Shown: positions 1 through 9,164, numbered from the stretch's first letter. The stretch is DNA of 64,000 bases from Azospirillum isscasi (GCF_030849505.1 NZ_JAUJFI010000003.1:37797-101796), one strand, 5' to 3'. Numbers and translations are program-made. Notes: generated by a model from the sequence alone, not told the origin.

Positions 1-754
1 CCTCTTCCGGCAGCTGCTCGGCCGGAGCCTCCTCGGAGGAGCCGACGTCGATGCCGGCGGCGCTCATCTCAGCCTGCAGACCGTCGAGCACGGCGCCGTT
101 CACCAGCTCGCAGTACAGGTCGATGGCGCGCAGCGCGTCGTCGTTGCCCGGGATCGGGAAGGCCACGCCGTCCGGATCGGAGTTGCTGTCGATCACCGCG
201 ATGACCGGGATGCCCAGCTTGTTGGCTTCCTTGACGGCGATCGACTCCTTGTTGGTGTCGATGATGAAGAGGACGTCCGGCAGGCCGCCCATCTCCTTGA
301 TGCCGCCCAGCGCGCGCTCCAGCTTGTCGCGCTCGCGGGTCAGCTCCAGGATTTCGCGCTTGGTCAGGCCCGAGGTGTCGCCCGACAGACGCTCTTCCAT
401 CTCGCGCAGGCGCTTGATCGACTGGGAGATGGTCTTCCAGTTGGTCAGCATGCCGCCGAGCCAGCGGTGGTTGACGTAGTACTGGCCGCACTTCGACGCG
501 GCCTCGGCCACCTTCTCCTGGGCCTGGCGCTTGGTGCCGACGAACAGGACGCGGCCGCCGCCGGCGACGACGTCACGGACGGCCTGCAGGGCGCGGTGCA
601 GCGCCGGGACGGTCTGCTCCAGGTCGATGATGTGCACGCCGTTGCGCACGCCGAAGATGTACGGACCCATCTTCGGGTTCCAGCGGCGGGTGTGGTGGCC
701 GAAGTGGACGCCGGCTTCGAGGAGCTGGCGCATGGTGAAGGTCGGAATAGCCAT
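1..754 (-). CDS. rpsB: 30S ribosomal protein S2, C-terminus cut by window edge
   Basis: Small-subunit ribosomal protein S2. The protein begins [20 protein letters not shown], the standard S2 N-terminus, and continues with family signatures: RRWNPKM, the central TNKE followed by A(V)[10 protein letters not shown], and [14 protein letters not shown]. About 251 codons lie in the window and the frame is still open at base 1, so only the last residues are missing. The ATG is at 754; a GGAAAAGGA stretch just upstream can serve as ribosome binding site. In alphaproteobacteria tsf normally follows, which would be outside the window. Transcription probably starts from the promoter at 877-905. Confidence 0.97.
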   Translation of the reverse strand, partial: MAIPTFTMRQLLEAGVHFGHHTRRWNPKMGPYIFGVRNGVHIIDLEQTVPALHRALQAVRDVVAGGGRVLFVGTKRQAQEKVAEAASKCGQYYVNHRWLGGMLTNWKTISQSIKRLREMEERLSGDTSGLTKREILELTRERDKLERALGGIKEMGGLPDVLFIIDTNKESIAVKEANKLGIPVIAVIDSNSDPDGVAFPIPGNDDALRAIDLYCELVNGAVLDGLQAEMSAAGIDVGSSEEAPAEQLPEE

Positions 755-876
755 TTGGAAAAGTCCTTTTCCGGTTGCTCCGCCGCGGGCACTGTCCGTT
801 TGACAGGACACCGGATCGGGCCATCGGGGTAAAGCCGAGGGACCGCCAGCCCGCGTGAGGTTTTGACGACGGCGCT

Positions 877-905
877 TACATAGCCCGCCGGAACCGCTTT
901 GGCAA
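877..905 (-). promoter_or_regulatory. putative sigma-70 promoter of rpsB
   Basis: On the minus strand TTGCCA (900-905) and TATGTA (877-882) are separated by exactly 17 bases. This places the start near 870 and gives an rpsB leader of about 115 bases, which contains a small hairpin (CTGTC-AAACG-GACAG). The match is 5/6 and 4/6 to the -35 and -10 consensus; no experimental support is available from sequence alone. Confidence 0.45.
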
Positions 906-925
906 CACCGCTTTGGCGATTGGGT

Positions 926-1129
926 CGGGCGGAAACCGGCGACCGCCCGCGCAACGGCTAAAGCGGATTGGGATCCGCTTTGGACCGCGATGGCGGTACC
1001 GGTCGCCCATGCGACCGAAGCCTGCCTTTCGCGGGAACACAGTTCCCGCTGGCGGCAGGCGGATGCCCGCGGCATCCGCTGAGAGCTGGCGAATGAAGCG
1101 ATATGAGTCCAAAGCGAACGGACGTTCGC
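926..1129. repeat. cluster of perfect palindromes between dnaE and rpsB
   Basis: A run of perfect stems with short loops: 926-932/943-949 (7 bp), 960-968/973-981 (9 bp, AAAGCGGAT/ATCCGCTTT), 984-988/993-997 (5 bp), 1000-1006/1011-1017 (7 bp), 1031-1038/1042-1049 (8 bp, GCGGGAAC/GTTCCCGC), 1059-1067/1071-1079 (9 bp, GCGGATGCC/GGCATCCGC) and 1114-1120/1123-1129 (7 bp). The hairpin at 1031-1049 is enclosed by a further 7-bp pair (GCCTGCC 1020-1026, GGCAGGC 1054-1060). A 10-bp pair, CGCTTTGGAC (976-985) and GTCCAAAGCG (1107-1116), could close the whole block. It contains no convincing reading frame. It resembles a REP/BIME-type or MITE-like intergenic element. It lies downstream of dnaE and just upstream of the rpsB promoter. 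Confidence 0.7.
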
Positions 1130-1500
1130 ATTAGCCGCGATCCTGAGCGCTGTGCCAGATCCAAAGAATTGAACGGTTTCATCATCGTCAATTTCACAGA
1201 CGATGACACAAGGGCGGATAACGACCAGTTCGCGCGCGCCGTCAACCGCCAGATGACCGTCACGGATCGCACGCCTCAGGCGGCTCCCCGTCGAAACGAC
1301 CATCGGCCACCCGCAACAGCCATACCCGCATTCGCTCATGCGGCACGCCATGACGATCCGCGCGGGACTCCGTCACGGGGGCCGGCGAGGCGTCGGCTTC
1401 GGCGGTCTCTTCGGCGGTCTCGTCGGCGGTCTGTCGTGCGAGGTTCGGCATGGACCGGATATGACAGTCCCCGGCGACCATTTCCCGCCGTCCCGGCAGG
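1130..1500. other. remaining gap between palindrome cluster and dnaE
   Basis: No gene is secure here. Bases 1140-1220 are less GC-rich than the surroundings. At 1397-1432 there are three tandem 12-bp units (cttcggcggtct twice, then cgtcggcggtct). A minus-strand open frame at 1260-1481 starts 19 bases after the dnaE stop, behind a GGCGGGAA stretch, and would encode 73 residues ending ...[18 protein letters not shown]. Its middle is an Ala/Glu/Thr run created by the 12-bp repeat. I do not recognise it and consider it only a possible small gene or the remnant of one. Confidence 0.3.
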
Positions 1501-4500
1501 CTACAGCTCCACCACCTCCACCACGCCCGGCACGGCCTTCAGCGCGGCGCGGCTTTGGTTGGTGATGTTGAAGGAACCGGGGAGCTGGATCTCCACTTCC
1601 TTCAGCGGATCGATCTCGACCAGCAGGTGGATCTTGCCCTTCCCTCGCGCCAGCCGCTCCAGCATGCCGCGGATGCTCTCCACCGGCGCGTCGTCGCGCA
1701 CCACCACCTTCAGCCCGTCCGAGACCTGCGCTACGGCGTCCTCCAGCGGCTTCACCTCCTGGCAGGTCAGGCGGATGTCCTCGCCGTTCATCTGGACGTC
1801 CACCGTCATCAGCACGGGGCGCCCGGCCTCCAGAAGGTCGCGGTTGGTCGCCAGCACCTCGGAGAAGACGGTCACCTCGTAGCCGCCGCTGCTGTCGGAC
1901 AGTTCCACGAAGGCGAAGCGGTTGCCCGACTTCGCGGTCTTCTCCTTCCGGCTGACCACGATGCCGGCCACGCTGCGCCGGGTCGAGCCGCCGCCGGTCA
2001 CCGCCGCGGCCAGATCGGCGGACCGCACCACCCTCATGCGCCCCAGCGGGCCGGCGAAGGCGTCCAGCGGGTGGGCGGACAGGTAGAAGCCGATGGCGCC
2101 GAACTCGTGCTTCAGCTTCTCCAGCGGCTCCCACTCCTTCACCTTGGGCAGGTCCGGCTCCTTCAGACCGCCGCCCGCGCCGCCGAACAGGTTGCCGATG
2201 CCGCTGTCGCGCTCCGCCGCCTCGGCCTGGGCGTAGCGGATCAGCGTCTCCAGCGCCGCGTGCACCTGGGCCCGGTTCGGGTTGATGCCGTCGAAGGCCC
2301 CGGCGCAGGCCAGATTTTCGAGCTGGCGCTTGTTGATGGTCTTCAGGTCGAGGCGGCGCGCGAAGTCGAACAGGCTCTTGTACGGCCCGTTCTTCCGGCG
2401 CTCCTCCACCACCGCCTTCATGGCGGGCAGACCCACCCCCTTCACGGCGGCCAGCGCGTAGCGCACCGCCTTGCCGCCATCGGGCAGCGCCTCCACCCCG
2501 AAGATGGAGTCGGATTTGTTGATGTCCGGGGTCAGCAGCCTGATCTTCAGGCGCGCCAGCTCCTGCCGGAAGACGTTCAGCTTGTCGGTGTTGCCGAGGT
2601 CGAGCGTCATCGACGCCGCCATGAACTCCACCGGGTGGTTCGCCTTCAGATAGGCGGTGTGGTAGGCGACCAGCGCATAAGCGGCGGCGTGGCTCTTGTT
2701 GAAGCCGTAGCCGGCGAACTTGGCCACCTGATCGAAGATCATGCTGGCCTGATCGGGGTCCACGCCCTTGTCCTTGGCGCCGGCGACGAACTTGTCGCGC
2801 TCCTTGTCCATCTCCTCCTTGATCTTCTTGCCCATGGCGCGGCGCAGAAGATCGGCGCCGCCCAGCGAATAGCCGGACAGCACCTGGGCGATCTGCATGA
2901 CCTGCTCCTGGTAGATCATGATCCCGAAGGTCTCCTTCAGGATCGGCTCCAGGGCCGGGTTCATGTAGTCGGGCAGCTCCTCCCCGTTCTTGACCTTGAT
3001 GTATTTGGGGATGTTGTCCATCGGGCCGGGGCGGTAGAGCGACACCAGCGCGATGATGTCCTCCAGCCGGTTCGGCTTCAGGCGGCGCAGCACGTCGCGC
3101 ATGCCCGAACTTTCGAGCTGGAACACCCCGGTCGATTCCGCGCGCCCCAGGATCTCGTAGCTTCGGGGGTCGTCCAGCGTGACCGTGGTCAGGTCCGGCT
3201 TGTCCTCGATCAGGTCCACCGCCGTCTTCAGCACGGTCAGCGTCTTCAGGCCGAGGAAGTCGAACTTCACCAGACCGGCCTGCTCCACGAACTTCATGTT
3301 GAACTGGGTGACCGGCATGTCGGAGCGCGGATCGCGGTACAGCGGCACCAGATCGTGCAGCGGGCGGTCGCCGATCACCACGCCCGCCGCGTGGGTCGAG
3401 GCGTGGCGGTACAGCCCCTCCAGCTTCAGCGCGATGTTGACGAGGCGCGCCACCGTCTCGTCCCCGTCGCGGGCCTGGCGCAGCATCTCCTCGCTGTCCA
3501 GCGCCTGCTGGAGAGTCACCGGGTTGGCCGGGTTGTTCGGCACCAGCTTGCAGATCTTGTCCACCTGCCCGTAGGGCATCTGGAGCACGCGCCCGACGTC
3601 GCGCAGCACGGCGCGCGCCTGGAGCTTACCGAAGGTGATGATCTGGGCGACGCGGTCGTAGCCGTACTTGTCCTGGACGTAGCGGATCACCTCCTCGCGG
3701 CGGTCCTGGCAGAAGTCCACGTCGAAGTCGGGCATGGACACGCGTTCGGGATTCAGGAAGCGCTCGAACAGCAGGCCGAAGCGCAGCGGGTCCAGGTCGG
3801 TGATGGTCAGCGCCCAGGCGACGACGGAGCCGGCACCCGAACCGCGGCCCGGCCCCACCGGGATGTCGTGCGACTTGGCCCACTTGATGAAGTCCGACAC
3901 GATCAGGAAGTAGCCGGGGAACTTCATCGAGACGATGACGTCCAGCTCGAACTCCAGCCGCTCGAAATAGGTCTTGCGGGTCTCCGCGCGCTGCTCCGGC
4001 GTCATGTCCGGGGTGTAGACGACGCTGTTCAGCCGCATTTCCAGACCCTCGCGGGACTGGGCGCGCAGTTCCTCCCCCTCGTCGCGGTCGCCCTCGCAGG
4101 GGAAGGGCGGCAGGATGGGCTTGATCGGCTTCAGCAGGAAGGAGCAGCGCCGGGCGATGGCGACCGTGTTGTCCACCGCCTCCGGCAGATCCTTGAACAG
4201 CTCCCGCATCTCCTCCGCCGACTTGAAGCGGTGGTCGGGGGTCAGGCGGCGGCGCTCGGTCTGGCCGATGTAGGCGCCCTCGGCGATGCAGAGCAGCGCG
4301 TCGTGCGCCTCGTACATGTCCTCGGTCGCGAAATAGCAGTCGTTGGTGGCGACCAGCGGCAGGTCGTGGGCGTAGGCGAGATCGATCAGCGCCGGTTCGA
4401 CGGCGTCCTCGGCCACCGCGAAATGGTCGCTATGGCGTTGAAGCTCGATGTAGAGCCGCCCGGGGAACAGCCGCTTCAGCCGCTCCAGGACCTCCAGCGC

Positions 4501-4983
4501 CAAATCCTTCTGCCCCTCGCCCAGCAGCCGCCCGACCGAACCGGCGGGGCCGCCGGTCAGCGCGATCAGCCCGGCGGAATGGCCCTCCAGCGCGTCCAGC
4601 GGGATCTGCGGCCCGGCCATGGGGTCCGAGTCCAGGAAGGCCCTGGAGACCAGCTTCATCAGGTTCCGGTAGCCCTCGTCGGTCTGGCAGAGCAGGACGA
4701 GCTGGTCGGGGACGGCCGCCGCCTTGCCCGGCAGGCCCGGCTTGGCGTTGGCGGGGCCGACTCGGGTGATGCCCAGAACCGTGCCGATGATCGGCTGGAC
4801 GCCCGAATCGGCGGCGGCCAGCGCGAACTCCAGCGCGCCGAACAGGTTGCCGGTGTCGGTCACGGCGACCGCCGGCATGCCCTTCTTCTGGCAGAGCTTG
4901 ACCAGCTCCTTCACCTTGATGGCGCCCTCGGAGAGGGAGTAGGCGGAGTGGACGCGCAGGTGGATGAAGTCGGCGTGGGGCAT
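1501..4983 (-). CDS. dnaE: DNA polymerase III alpha subunit
   Basis: Replicative DNA polymerase catalytic subunit of the DnaE1 type. The N-terminal PHP domain is visible (FIHLRVHSAYSLSEGAIKV, then VAVTDTGNLFGALEF). The polymerase core follows with the PGRGSGAGSVVAW motif near residue 385 and PDFDVDFCQDRR, which carries catalytic aspartates of the C-family polymerases. Helix-hairpin-helix and OB-fold regions follow (MKAVVEERRKNGPYKSLFDF; SVAGIVVSRKEKTAKSGN). At 1160 residues it has the normal DnaE length. I chose the ATG at 4983 (MPHADF...); a GTG five codons upstream at 4998 is also possible and neither has a clear Shine-Dalgarno. rpsB follows on the same strand after a 0.75 kb gap. Confidence 0.97.
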   Translation of the reverse strand: MPHADFIHLRVHSAYSLSEGAIKVKELVKLCQKKGMPAVAVTDTGNLFGALEFALAAADSGVQPIIGTVLGITRVGPANAKPGLPGKAAAVPDQLVLLCQTDEGYRNLMKLVSRAFLDSDPMAGPQIPLDALEGHSAGLIALTGGPAGSVGRLLGEGQKDLALEVLERLKRLFPGRLYIELQRHSDHFAVAEDAVEPALIDLAYAHDLPLVATNDCYFATEDMYEAHDALLCIAEGAYIGQTERRRLTPDHRFKSAEEMRELFKDLPEAVDNTVAIARRCSFLLKPIKPILPPFPCEGDRDEGEELRAQSREGLEMRLNSVVYTPDMTPEQRAETRKTYFERLEFELDVIVSMKFPGYFLIVSDFIKWAKSHDIPVGPGRGSGAGSVVAWALTITDLDPLRFGLLFERFLNPERVSMPDFDVDFCQDRREEVIRYVQDKYGYDRVAQIITFGKLQARAVLRDVGRVLQMPYGQVDKICKLVPNNPANPVTLQQALDSEEMLRQARDGDETVARLVNIALKLEGLYRHASTHAAGVVIGDRPLHDLVPLYRDPRSDMPVTQFNMKFVEQAGLVKFDFLGLKTLTVLKTAVDLIEDKPDLTTVTLDDPRSYEILGRAESTGVFQLESSGMRDVLRRLKPNRLEDIIALVSLYRPGPMDNIPKYIKVKNGEELPDYMNPALEPILKETFGIMIYQEQVMQIAQVLSGYSLGGADLLRRAMGKKIKEEMDKERDKFVAGAKDKGVDPDQASMIFDQVAKFAGYGFNKSHAAAYALVAYHTAYLKANHPVEFMAASMTLDLGNTDKLNVFRQELARLKIRLLTPDINKSDSIFGVEALPDGGKAVRYALAAVKGVGLPAMKAVVEERRKNGPYKSLFDFARRLDLKTINKRQLENLACAGAFDGINPNRAQVHAALETLIRYAQAEAAERDSGIGNLFGGAGGGLKEPDLPKVKEWEPLEKLKHEFGAIGFYLSAHPLDAFAGPLGRMRVVRSADLAAAVTGGGSTRRSVAGIVVSRKEKTAKSGNRFAFVELSDSSGGYEVTVFSEVLATNRDLLEAGRPVLMTVDVQMNGEDIRLTCQEVKPLEDAVAQVSDGLKVVVRDDAPVESIRGMLERLARGKGKIHLLVEIDPLKEVEIQLPGSFNITNQSRAALKAVPGVVEVVEL

Positions 4984-5261
4984 GGCGGGGACGGTCACCG
5001 GTTCCGGCTGAAGCGAAGATGGCGTCCCTAGTGGTCGCGCATCCGGCCAGCGGATTGCAAGCGACCAAGCGCAGACCCGGCCATGCCCCCGAGGAGCAGG
5101 GGTGCTGCCGCCTTCGCCCCCCTTCCCCTCGGGGGGTATGCCGCGCCATCACCGGACGTGATCGGAAAGATCAGAACAAATCGTTATTCACGATGGCCTG
5201 CTTGCCCTAGGCTGTGAACCGGCAGGCGCTCGGGAACGGCGTCGATGCGAAAGGACAGGCC

Positions 5262-5735
5262 ATGGCAAAGAACACGATCTGCCTCTGGTTCGACCGGGAC
5301 GCGGAGGATGCCGCCCGCTTCTACGCCGCGACCTTTCCCGACAGCGCGGTGACCGCCATCCACCACGCGCCCGGCGATTATCCGTCCGGCAAGGCGGGCG
5401 ACGTGCTGACGGTGGAGTTCACCGTGGCCGGGGTCGCCTGCCTCGGCCTCAACGGCGGCCCCGCCTTCAAGCACGACGAGGCGTTCTCGTTCCAGATCGC
5501 CACCGACGATCAGGAGGAGACCGACCGCTACTGGAACGCCATCGTCGGCAACGGCGGCCAGGAGAGCGCCTGCGGCTGGTGCAAGGACCGCTGGGGCGTC
5601 TCCTGGCAGATCACGCCGCGCGTGCTGACCGACGCGCTGGCCGCGGGCGGCGGCGAAGCGAAACGGGCGTTCGAGGCGATGATGGGCATGACGAAGATCG
5701 ATGTCGCCGCGATCGAGGCGGCAAGGCACGGCTGA
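5262..5735 (+). CDS. VOC / PhnB-like (3-demethylubiquinone methyltransferase-fold) protein
   Basis: A 157-residue single-domain protein of the PhnB-like glyoxalase/VOC group. It shows the family pattern ICLWFDRDAEDAARFYAATFPDSAV at the start, GLNGGPAFKHDEAFSFQI in the middle and WCKDRWGVSWQITP near the end. Members are often annotated as 3-demethylubiquinone-9 3-methyltransferase, but that activity is poorly supported; the true substrate is unknown. The ATG at 5262 follows AAGGACAGGCC, a good ribosome binding site, so it is preferred over an in-frame GTG at 5214. It is the first plus-strand gene after the divergent dnaE, and the nitronate monooxygenase gene follows. Confidence 0.85.
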   Translation: MAKNTICLWFDRDAEDAARFYAATFPDSAVTAIHHAPGDYPSGKAGDVLTVEFTVAGVACLGLNGGPAFKHDEAFSFQIATDDQEETDRYWNAIVGNGGQESACGWCKDRWGVSWQITPRVLTDALAAGGGEAKRAFEAMMGMTKIDVAAIEAARHG

Positions 5736-5815
5736 CGGTTTTCGGCGGACGCCGCCGTCTGCACGCGCGTGTTTACGTTCCCCTTCCGGCCCCACCAACA
5801 GCGGAGGACGGCGCG

Positions 5816-6910
5816 ATGCCGCTCCACACCACACTGACCCGACGCCTGGGCCTGTCCCTTCCCATCGTCCAGGCCCCGATGGCCGGGGGCGCCGACACGG
5901 CGGACCTCGTGGCCGCGGTGGGCGAGGCCGGCGGCATCGGCTTCATCGGGGCGGCCTATCTGACCCCGGACCAGATCGCGGAGCGGGCAAAGGCCATCCG
6001 CGCCCGGACCGCCCGCCCCTTCGGGATCAATCTGTTCGCTCCCCTGCCGGCACCCGCCACGCCGGAGGCCGGCGACATGGCGGCGGCGGTCGCCCGCATC
6101 GCGCGCTATCACGCCGACCTCGGCCTGCCCGCCCCCGGCACGCCGGCCCTGGGGGGCGACGGCTTCGCCGCCCAACTGGCCGCGGCGCTGGACAGCGGGG
6201 CGGCGGCCTTCAGCTTCACCTTCGGCATCCCGCCCGCCAACGCCCTGGCCGCCATCAGGGCGCGGGGGATGCTCCTGATGGGAACGGCGACCGGCGTGGA
6301 CGAGGCGGTGGCGCTGGAACGGGCGGGCATGGACGCCGTGATCGCCCAGGGGGCCGAGGCCGGCGGCCACCGCGGCAGTTTCGCCGCTGGTCAGGAAGAG
6401 GTGGATTTCGCCGCCGGTCTCGTCGGCACCATGGCGCTCGTCCCGCAGGTGGTGGACGCGGTGGGCCTTCCGGTGCTGGCCTCCGGCGGCATCATGGACG
6501 GGCGCGGCATCGCGGCGGCCCTGGCGCTCGGCGCCGCCGGGGTGCAGATGGGCACCGCCTTCCTGACCTGCGCGGAAGCCGGAATCCCCGAGGTGCACAA
6601 GCAGGCGATCCTCGACGCCCGCGAGACGCAGACGCGCGTGACCCGCGCCTTCTCGGGCCGTCCGGCGCGCGGCATCGTCAACCGGGTCATCGAGGACATC
6701 CCGGACGGCGCCGCCCTGCCCTTCCCCCTTCAGAACACGCTGACCCGCCCGATGCGCACCGCCGCCGCCCAGCAGGGACGGGCCGAGTTCCTGTCGCTCT
6801 GGGCCGGACAGGGCGTCCGGCTGGCGCGGCGGCAGACCGCGGCGGCGCTGATGGGGCGGCTGGCGGACGAAACGGATGCCGCGGTTCGGCGCCTCAGCGG
6901 CGGCGCCTGA
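5816..6910 (+). CDS. nitronate monooxygenase (NMO / 2-nitropropane dioxygenase family)
   Basis: FMN-dependent TIM-barrel enzyme, 364 residues. The N-terminus LPIVQAPMAGGADTADLVAAVGEAGGIGFIG and the central IAQGAEAGGHRGSF are signatures of class I nitronate monooxygenases, and LASGGIMDGRGIAAALALGAAGVQMGTAFL is the phosphate-binding end of the barrel. These enzymes oxidise alkyl nitronates such as propionate 3-nitronate to aldehyde or ketone plus nitrite. The ATG at 5816 lies 9 bases after GCGGAGG. It ends 10 bases before the convergent diguanylate cyclase gene. Enoyl-ACP reductase II (FabK) is a related fold, but GAEAGGHRG favours NMO. Confidence 0.88.
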   Translation: MPLHTTLTRRLGLSLPIVQAPMAGGADTADLVAAVGEAGGIGFIGAAYLTPDQIAERAKAIRARTARPFGINLFAPLPAPATPEAGDMAAAVARIARYHADLGLPAPGTPALGGDGFAAQLAAALDSGAAAFSFTFGIPPANALAAIRARGMLLMGTATGVDEAVALERAGMDAVIAQGAEAGGHRGSFAAGQEEVDFAAGLVGTMALVPQVVDAVGLPVLASGGIMDGRGIAAALALGAAGVQMGTAFLTCAEAGIPEVHKQAILDARETQTRVTRAFSGRPARGIVNRVIEDIPDGAALPFPLQNTLTRPMRTAAAQQGRAEFLSLWAGQGVRLARRQTAAALMGRLADETDAAVRRLSGGA

Positions 6911-6919
6911 CGGTTGCGG

Positions 6920-7957
6920 TCAACCCGCCGCCGTCTCCTCCGTGCAGACGCGGTTCCGCCCGCCGCGCTTGGCGGTGTAGAGCGCCTCGTCCGCACGGTG
7001 CATGAGGGCCAGCAGATCCTCGCCGGGCCGGTACTCCGCCACCCCGGCCGACAGGGTGACCGAGCCGTAATTGGCGTTGCGCGTCCGGTTGATGATCTGC
7101 CGCGACCCCACGGAGGCGCGGAGCTGCTCCGCCAGCGTCACCGCGTTCGCGAGGCCGGTGTGGGGCAGGACGACGCTGAACTCCTCCCCGCCGTAGCGGG
7201 CGACGGTGTCGCGGCCCTTCACCCCTTCGGTCAGCACCTTGGCGACCAGCTTCAGCACATGGTCGCCGACCAGATGGCCGTGGGTGTCGTTGAAGCGCTT
7301 GAAATGGTCGATGTCCACCATCAGCAGGGTCATCGGCAGGCCGGTCTGCTGCGCGACCTCCGCGGCGGAGGCCAGCGCCAGATCGAAGCCGCGGCGGTTG
7401 GCGATGCCGGTCAACCCGTCGGTCATCGCCTCCCGCCGGGCGGAATCCAGAACGACGCGCAGTTCCGCCAACTGCTGGCTCGATTCCAGAAGCTGGCTTT
7501 GCAGGCGGGTCTGGCGGTCCACGATGGCCGTCGTCTCCGCGGCGATGGCCGCCACCATGGCGCGCAACTCGGCCAGCGTCATCGGCTGGTCCAGCTCCCC
7601 CCGGAAGCCGGCCAGCGCCTGCCCGTAGCGGTCGGTCTCCGACCCCACGCTGCCCAACTGGTCCAGGATGCGGCCAAGCGCGACGCGCGCCCGCTCCGAC
7701 GTTTCGCGGACGGCCTGGGCCTCGGCGTCCAGCGTGAAGAAGCGCTTGTACAACTCGTCGCAATGGCTTTGCGACAGCGCAGCGCCGTCGCGTTGAGCCA
7801 GTTCGATGGCGCGCGTCAGGTCGGGGTTCTGTCCGCCGAAATAGGCGTACCAGAGGGTGAAATTCTCCGGATTCGGCAACAGGGCGTTGGCGATGATCCG
7901 ATCCATGGCACGGTCCGCGAGAGCCCGTGCCGTCTCGAAATCCTCATCACCCGCCAT
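6920..7957 (-). CDS. GGDEF-domain diguanylate cyclase
   Basis: Probable synthesis of the second messenger c-di-GMP from two GTP. The 345-residue protein has no predicted membrane segment. Residues 1-100 contain a small helical region (NPENFTLWYAYFGGQNPDL) that recurs at the N-terminus of cytoplasmic cyclases, followed by a helical linker. The GGDEF domain begins at DGLTGIANRRGF (180-191), has DIDHFKRFND at 215-224, and the active-site loop RYGGEEF at 254-260. The inhibitory I-site position five residues before GGEEF reads KGRD instead of RxxD, so product inhibition may be weak or absent. The PilZ fusion protein at 18.0 kb is a possible c-di-GMP receptor in the same region. Confidence 0.92.
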   Translation of the reverse strand: MAGDEDFETARALADRAMDRIIANALLPNPENFTLWYAYFGGQNPDLTRAIELAQRDGAALSQSHCDELYKRFFTLDAEAQAVRETSERARVALGRILDQLGSVGSETDRYGQALAGFRGELDQPMTLAELRAMVAAIAAETTAIVDRQTRLQSQLLESSQQLAELRVVLDSARREAMTDGLTGIANRRGFDLALASAAEVAQQTGLPMTLLMVDIDHFKRFNDTHGHLVGDHVLKLVAKVLTEGVKGRDTVARYGGEEFSVVLPHTGLANAVTLAEQLRASVGSRQIINRTRNANYGSVTLSAGVAEYRPGEDLLALMHRADEALYTAKRGGRNRVCTEETAAG

Positions 7958-8076
7958 AGCCGTTGCCTTTCCACTGCGCCGTAGAAAAAGGCTACCGCAG
8001 CGGGAAAGAGGCGGGCAAGCAACTTTCGAATAGGGTTATCATAATACAGCAGGACGCAAATTTACTTGCGGTTCTG

Positions 8077-8589
8077 TCAGTTGCACTGTCCCACGGATTT
8101 CTCCGCGCAAACGGTCGTGCCGTCGATCCAGGTGGCGCCCGACAGGTCGGCGTGCCGCAGATCCGCCCCGCCCAGCCGCGCGCCGGTGAAATCGGCCTTT
8201 TGCAGGACGGCGTTCACCAGCTTCGCGTTGCGCAGGTCCGCCTCCTTCAGCGACGCCCCGGTCAGGTCGGCGCGGGTGAAGTCGGCTTCGATCAGGCGGG
8301 CGCCGTCGAGCTTCACGCCCGGCATGGTGGCGCTGAAGAATTTCGCCCGGTAGCCGTCGGTTTCCGTCAGGTCGGCGTCCTTCAGCGTGGCCCGCTGGAA
8401 GGTGGCGTCGCGCAGCATGGCTCCGGACAGCTTCGCGCCCGACAGATCGCGCCCATCGAAGTAGCAGCGGCGCCAGTTCGCCTTCGGCTGCGCCGGGTCG
8501 GTGCATTCGGCCAGTGCGGCGGAGGGGACCAGGGTGGTGCCCAGGAAGGTGGCAAGTACCGCGAAGGCGGCGAAAATTGTCGTCTTCAT
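8077..8589 (-). CDS. secreted pentapeptide-repeat protein
   Basis: A 170-residue protein with a clear Sec signal peptide (MKTTIFAAFAVLATFLGTTLVPSAALA, cleavage expected before ECTD) and then about twenty pentapeptide repeats of the A(D/N)LxX type, e.g. ADLTGASLKEADLRNAKLVN. These form a right-handed quadrilateral beta-helix. Two cysteines near each end of the mature protein could form periplasmic disulfides. The ATG at 8589 is chosen because it begins the signal peptide; the frame is open for 28 codons further upstream. The function is unknown. A small hairpin at 8055-8070 (CGCAA/TTGCG) follows the stop. Confidence 0.8.
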   Translation of the reverse strand: MKTTIFAAFAVLATFLGTTLVPSAALAECTDPAQPKANWRRCYFDGRDLSGAKLSGAMLRDATFQRATLKDADLTETDGYRAKFFSATMPGVKLDGARLIEADFTRADLTGASLKEADLRNAKLVNAVLQKADFTGARLGGADLRHADLSGATWIDGTTVCAEKSVGQCN

Positions 8590-8669
8590 GCGCCAACAGA
8601 TAGTGTCGCTCAGGCCCAATAACAAAGGGTTCCCCACGACAAAAGACCACGCGGGACAGCGACGTACGG

Positions 8670-9164
8670 TCACGCCCCCTTCGATGTCCGCAGCCCGACC
8701 GAACGCCCGGCCTGCGGCGGCACGGGCAGAGCCGCGTGTTCCGCCGTGGTGCGGGCCAGCCGTTCCACCGTTTCCGGAGCCAGGGGCACCGACCGGCGTT
8801 CCGTCAGGTCGACATGGACCAGAACGAACTCCGCCGTGGCGGCGAGGAAGCCGTCCTCCTCGTGGCGCATTTCATGGAACAGGTGCAGCCGCTTGGCGTC
8901 GCCCCCCAGGATGAGCGACGCGAAGGTCAGCCCGTCGCCCTCCGTCACCTCGCGGGCGTAGGTCAGATGCGCCTCGACGGCGAACATCGACCGCCCCTCG
9001 CCCTCCGCATAGTCCTTGCCGATCCCGAAATGGTCGAGGACGGCATCGGTCGCGTGATCGAAGGCAAGCAGATAGTAGGCCACGTTCATGTGGCCGTTGT
9101 AGTCGATCCACTCCGGGCGGACCGTCTCGCGGTGGAGGTTCAGCGGGGCTGGCGAATGGTTCAT
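8670..9164 (-). CDS. acyl-CoA thioesterase, hotdog fold
   Basis: 164-residue 4HBT-superfamily thioesterase. RPEWIDYNGHMNVAYYLLAFDHATD is the signature of the hotdog active-site helix, with the Asp-x-x-Gly-His-Met pattern typical of the group, and FAVEAHLTYAREVTEGD is the second core strand. Close relatives include thioesterases fused to or beside carnitine dehydrogenase, but no carnitine gene is nearby, so the substrate cannot be named. It hydrolyses an acyl-CoA thioester in the cytoplasm by family inference. It lies on the same strand as the pentapeptide gene, 80 bases upstream. Confidence 0.85.
   Translation of the reverse strand: MNHSPAPLNLHRETVRPEWIDYNGHMNVAYYLLAFDHATDAVLDHFGIGKDYAEGEGRSMFAVEAHLTYAREVTEGDGLTFASLILGGDAKRLHLFHEMRHEEDGFLAATAEFVLVHVDLTERRSVPLAPETVERLARTTAEHAALPVPPQAGRSVGLRTSKGA

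Noticed and set aside
1555..5031. Open frame of over 1100 codons antisense to dnaE
   Set aside because: It mirrors dnaE codon positions in a high-GC gene; the translation is a low-complexity mix rich in His, Gln, Arg and Val without any domain.
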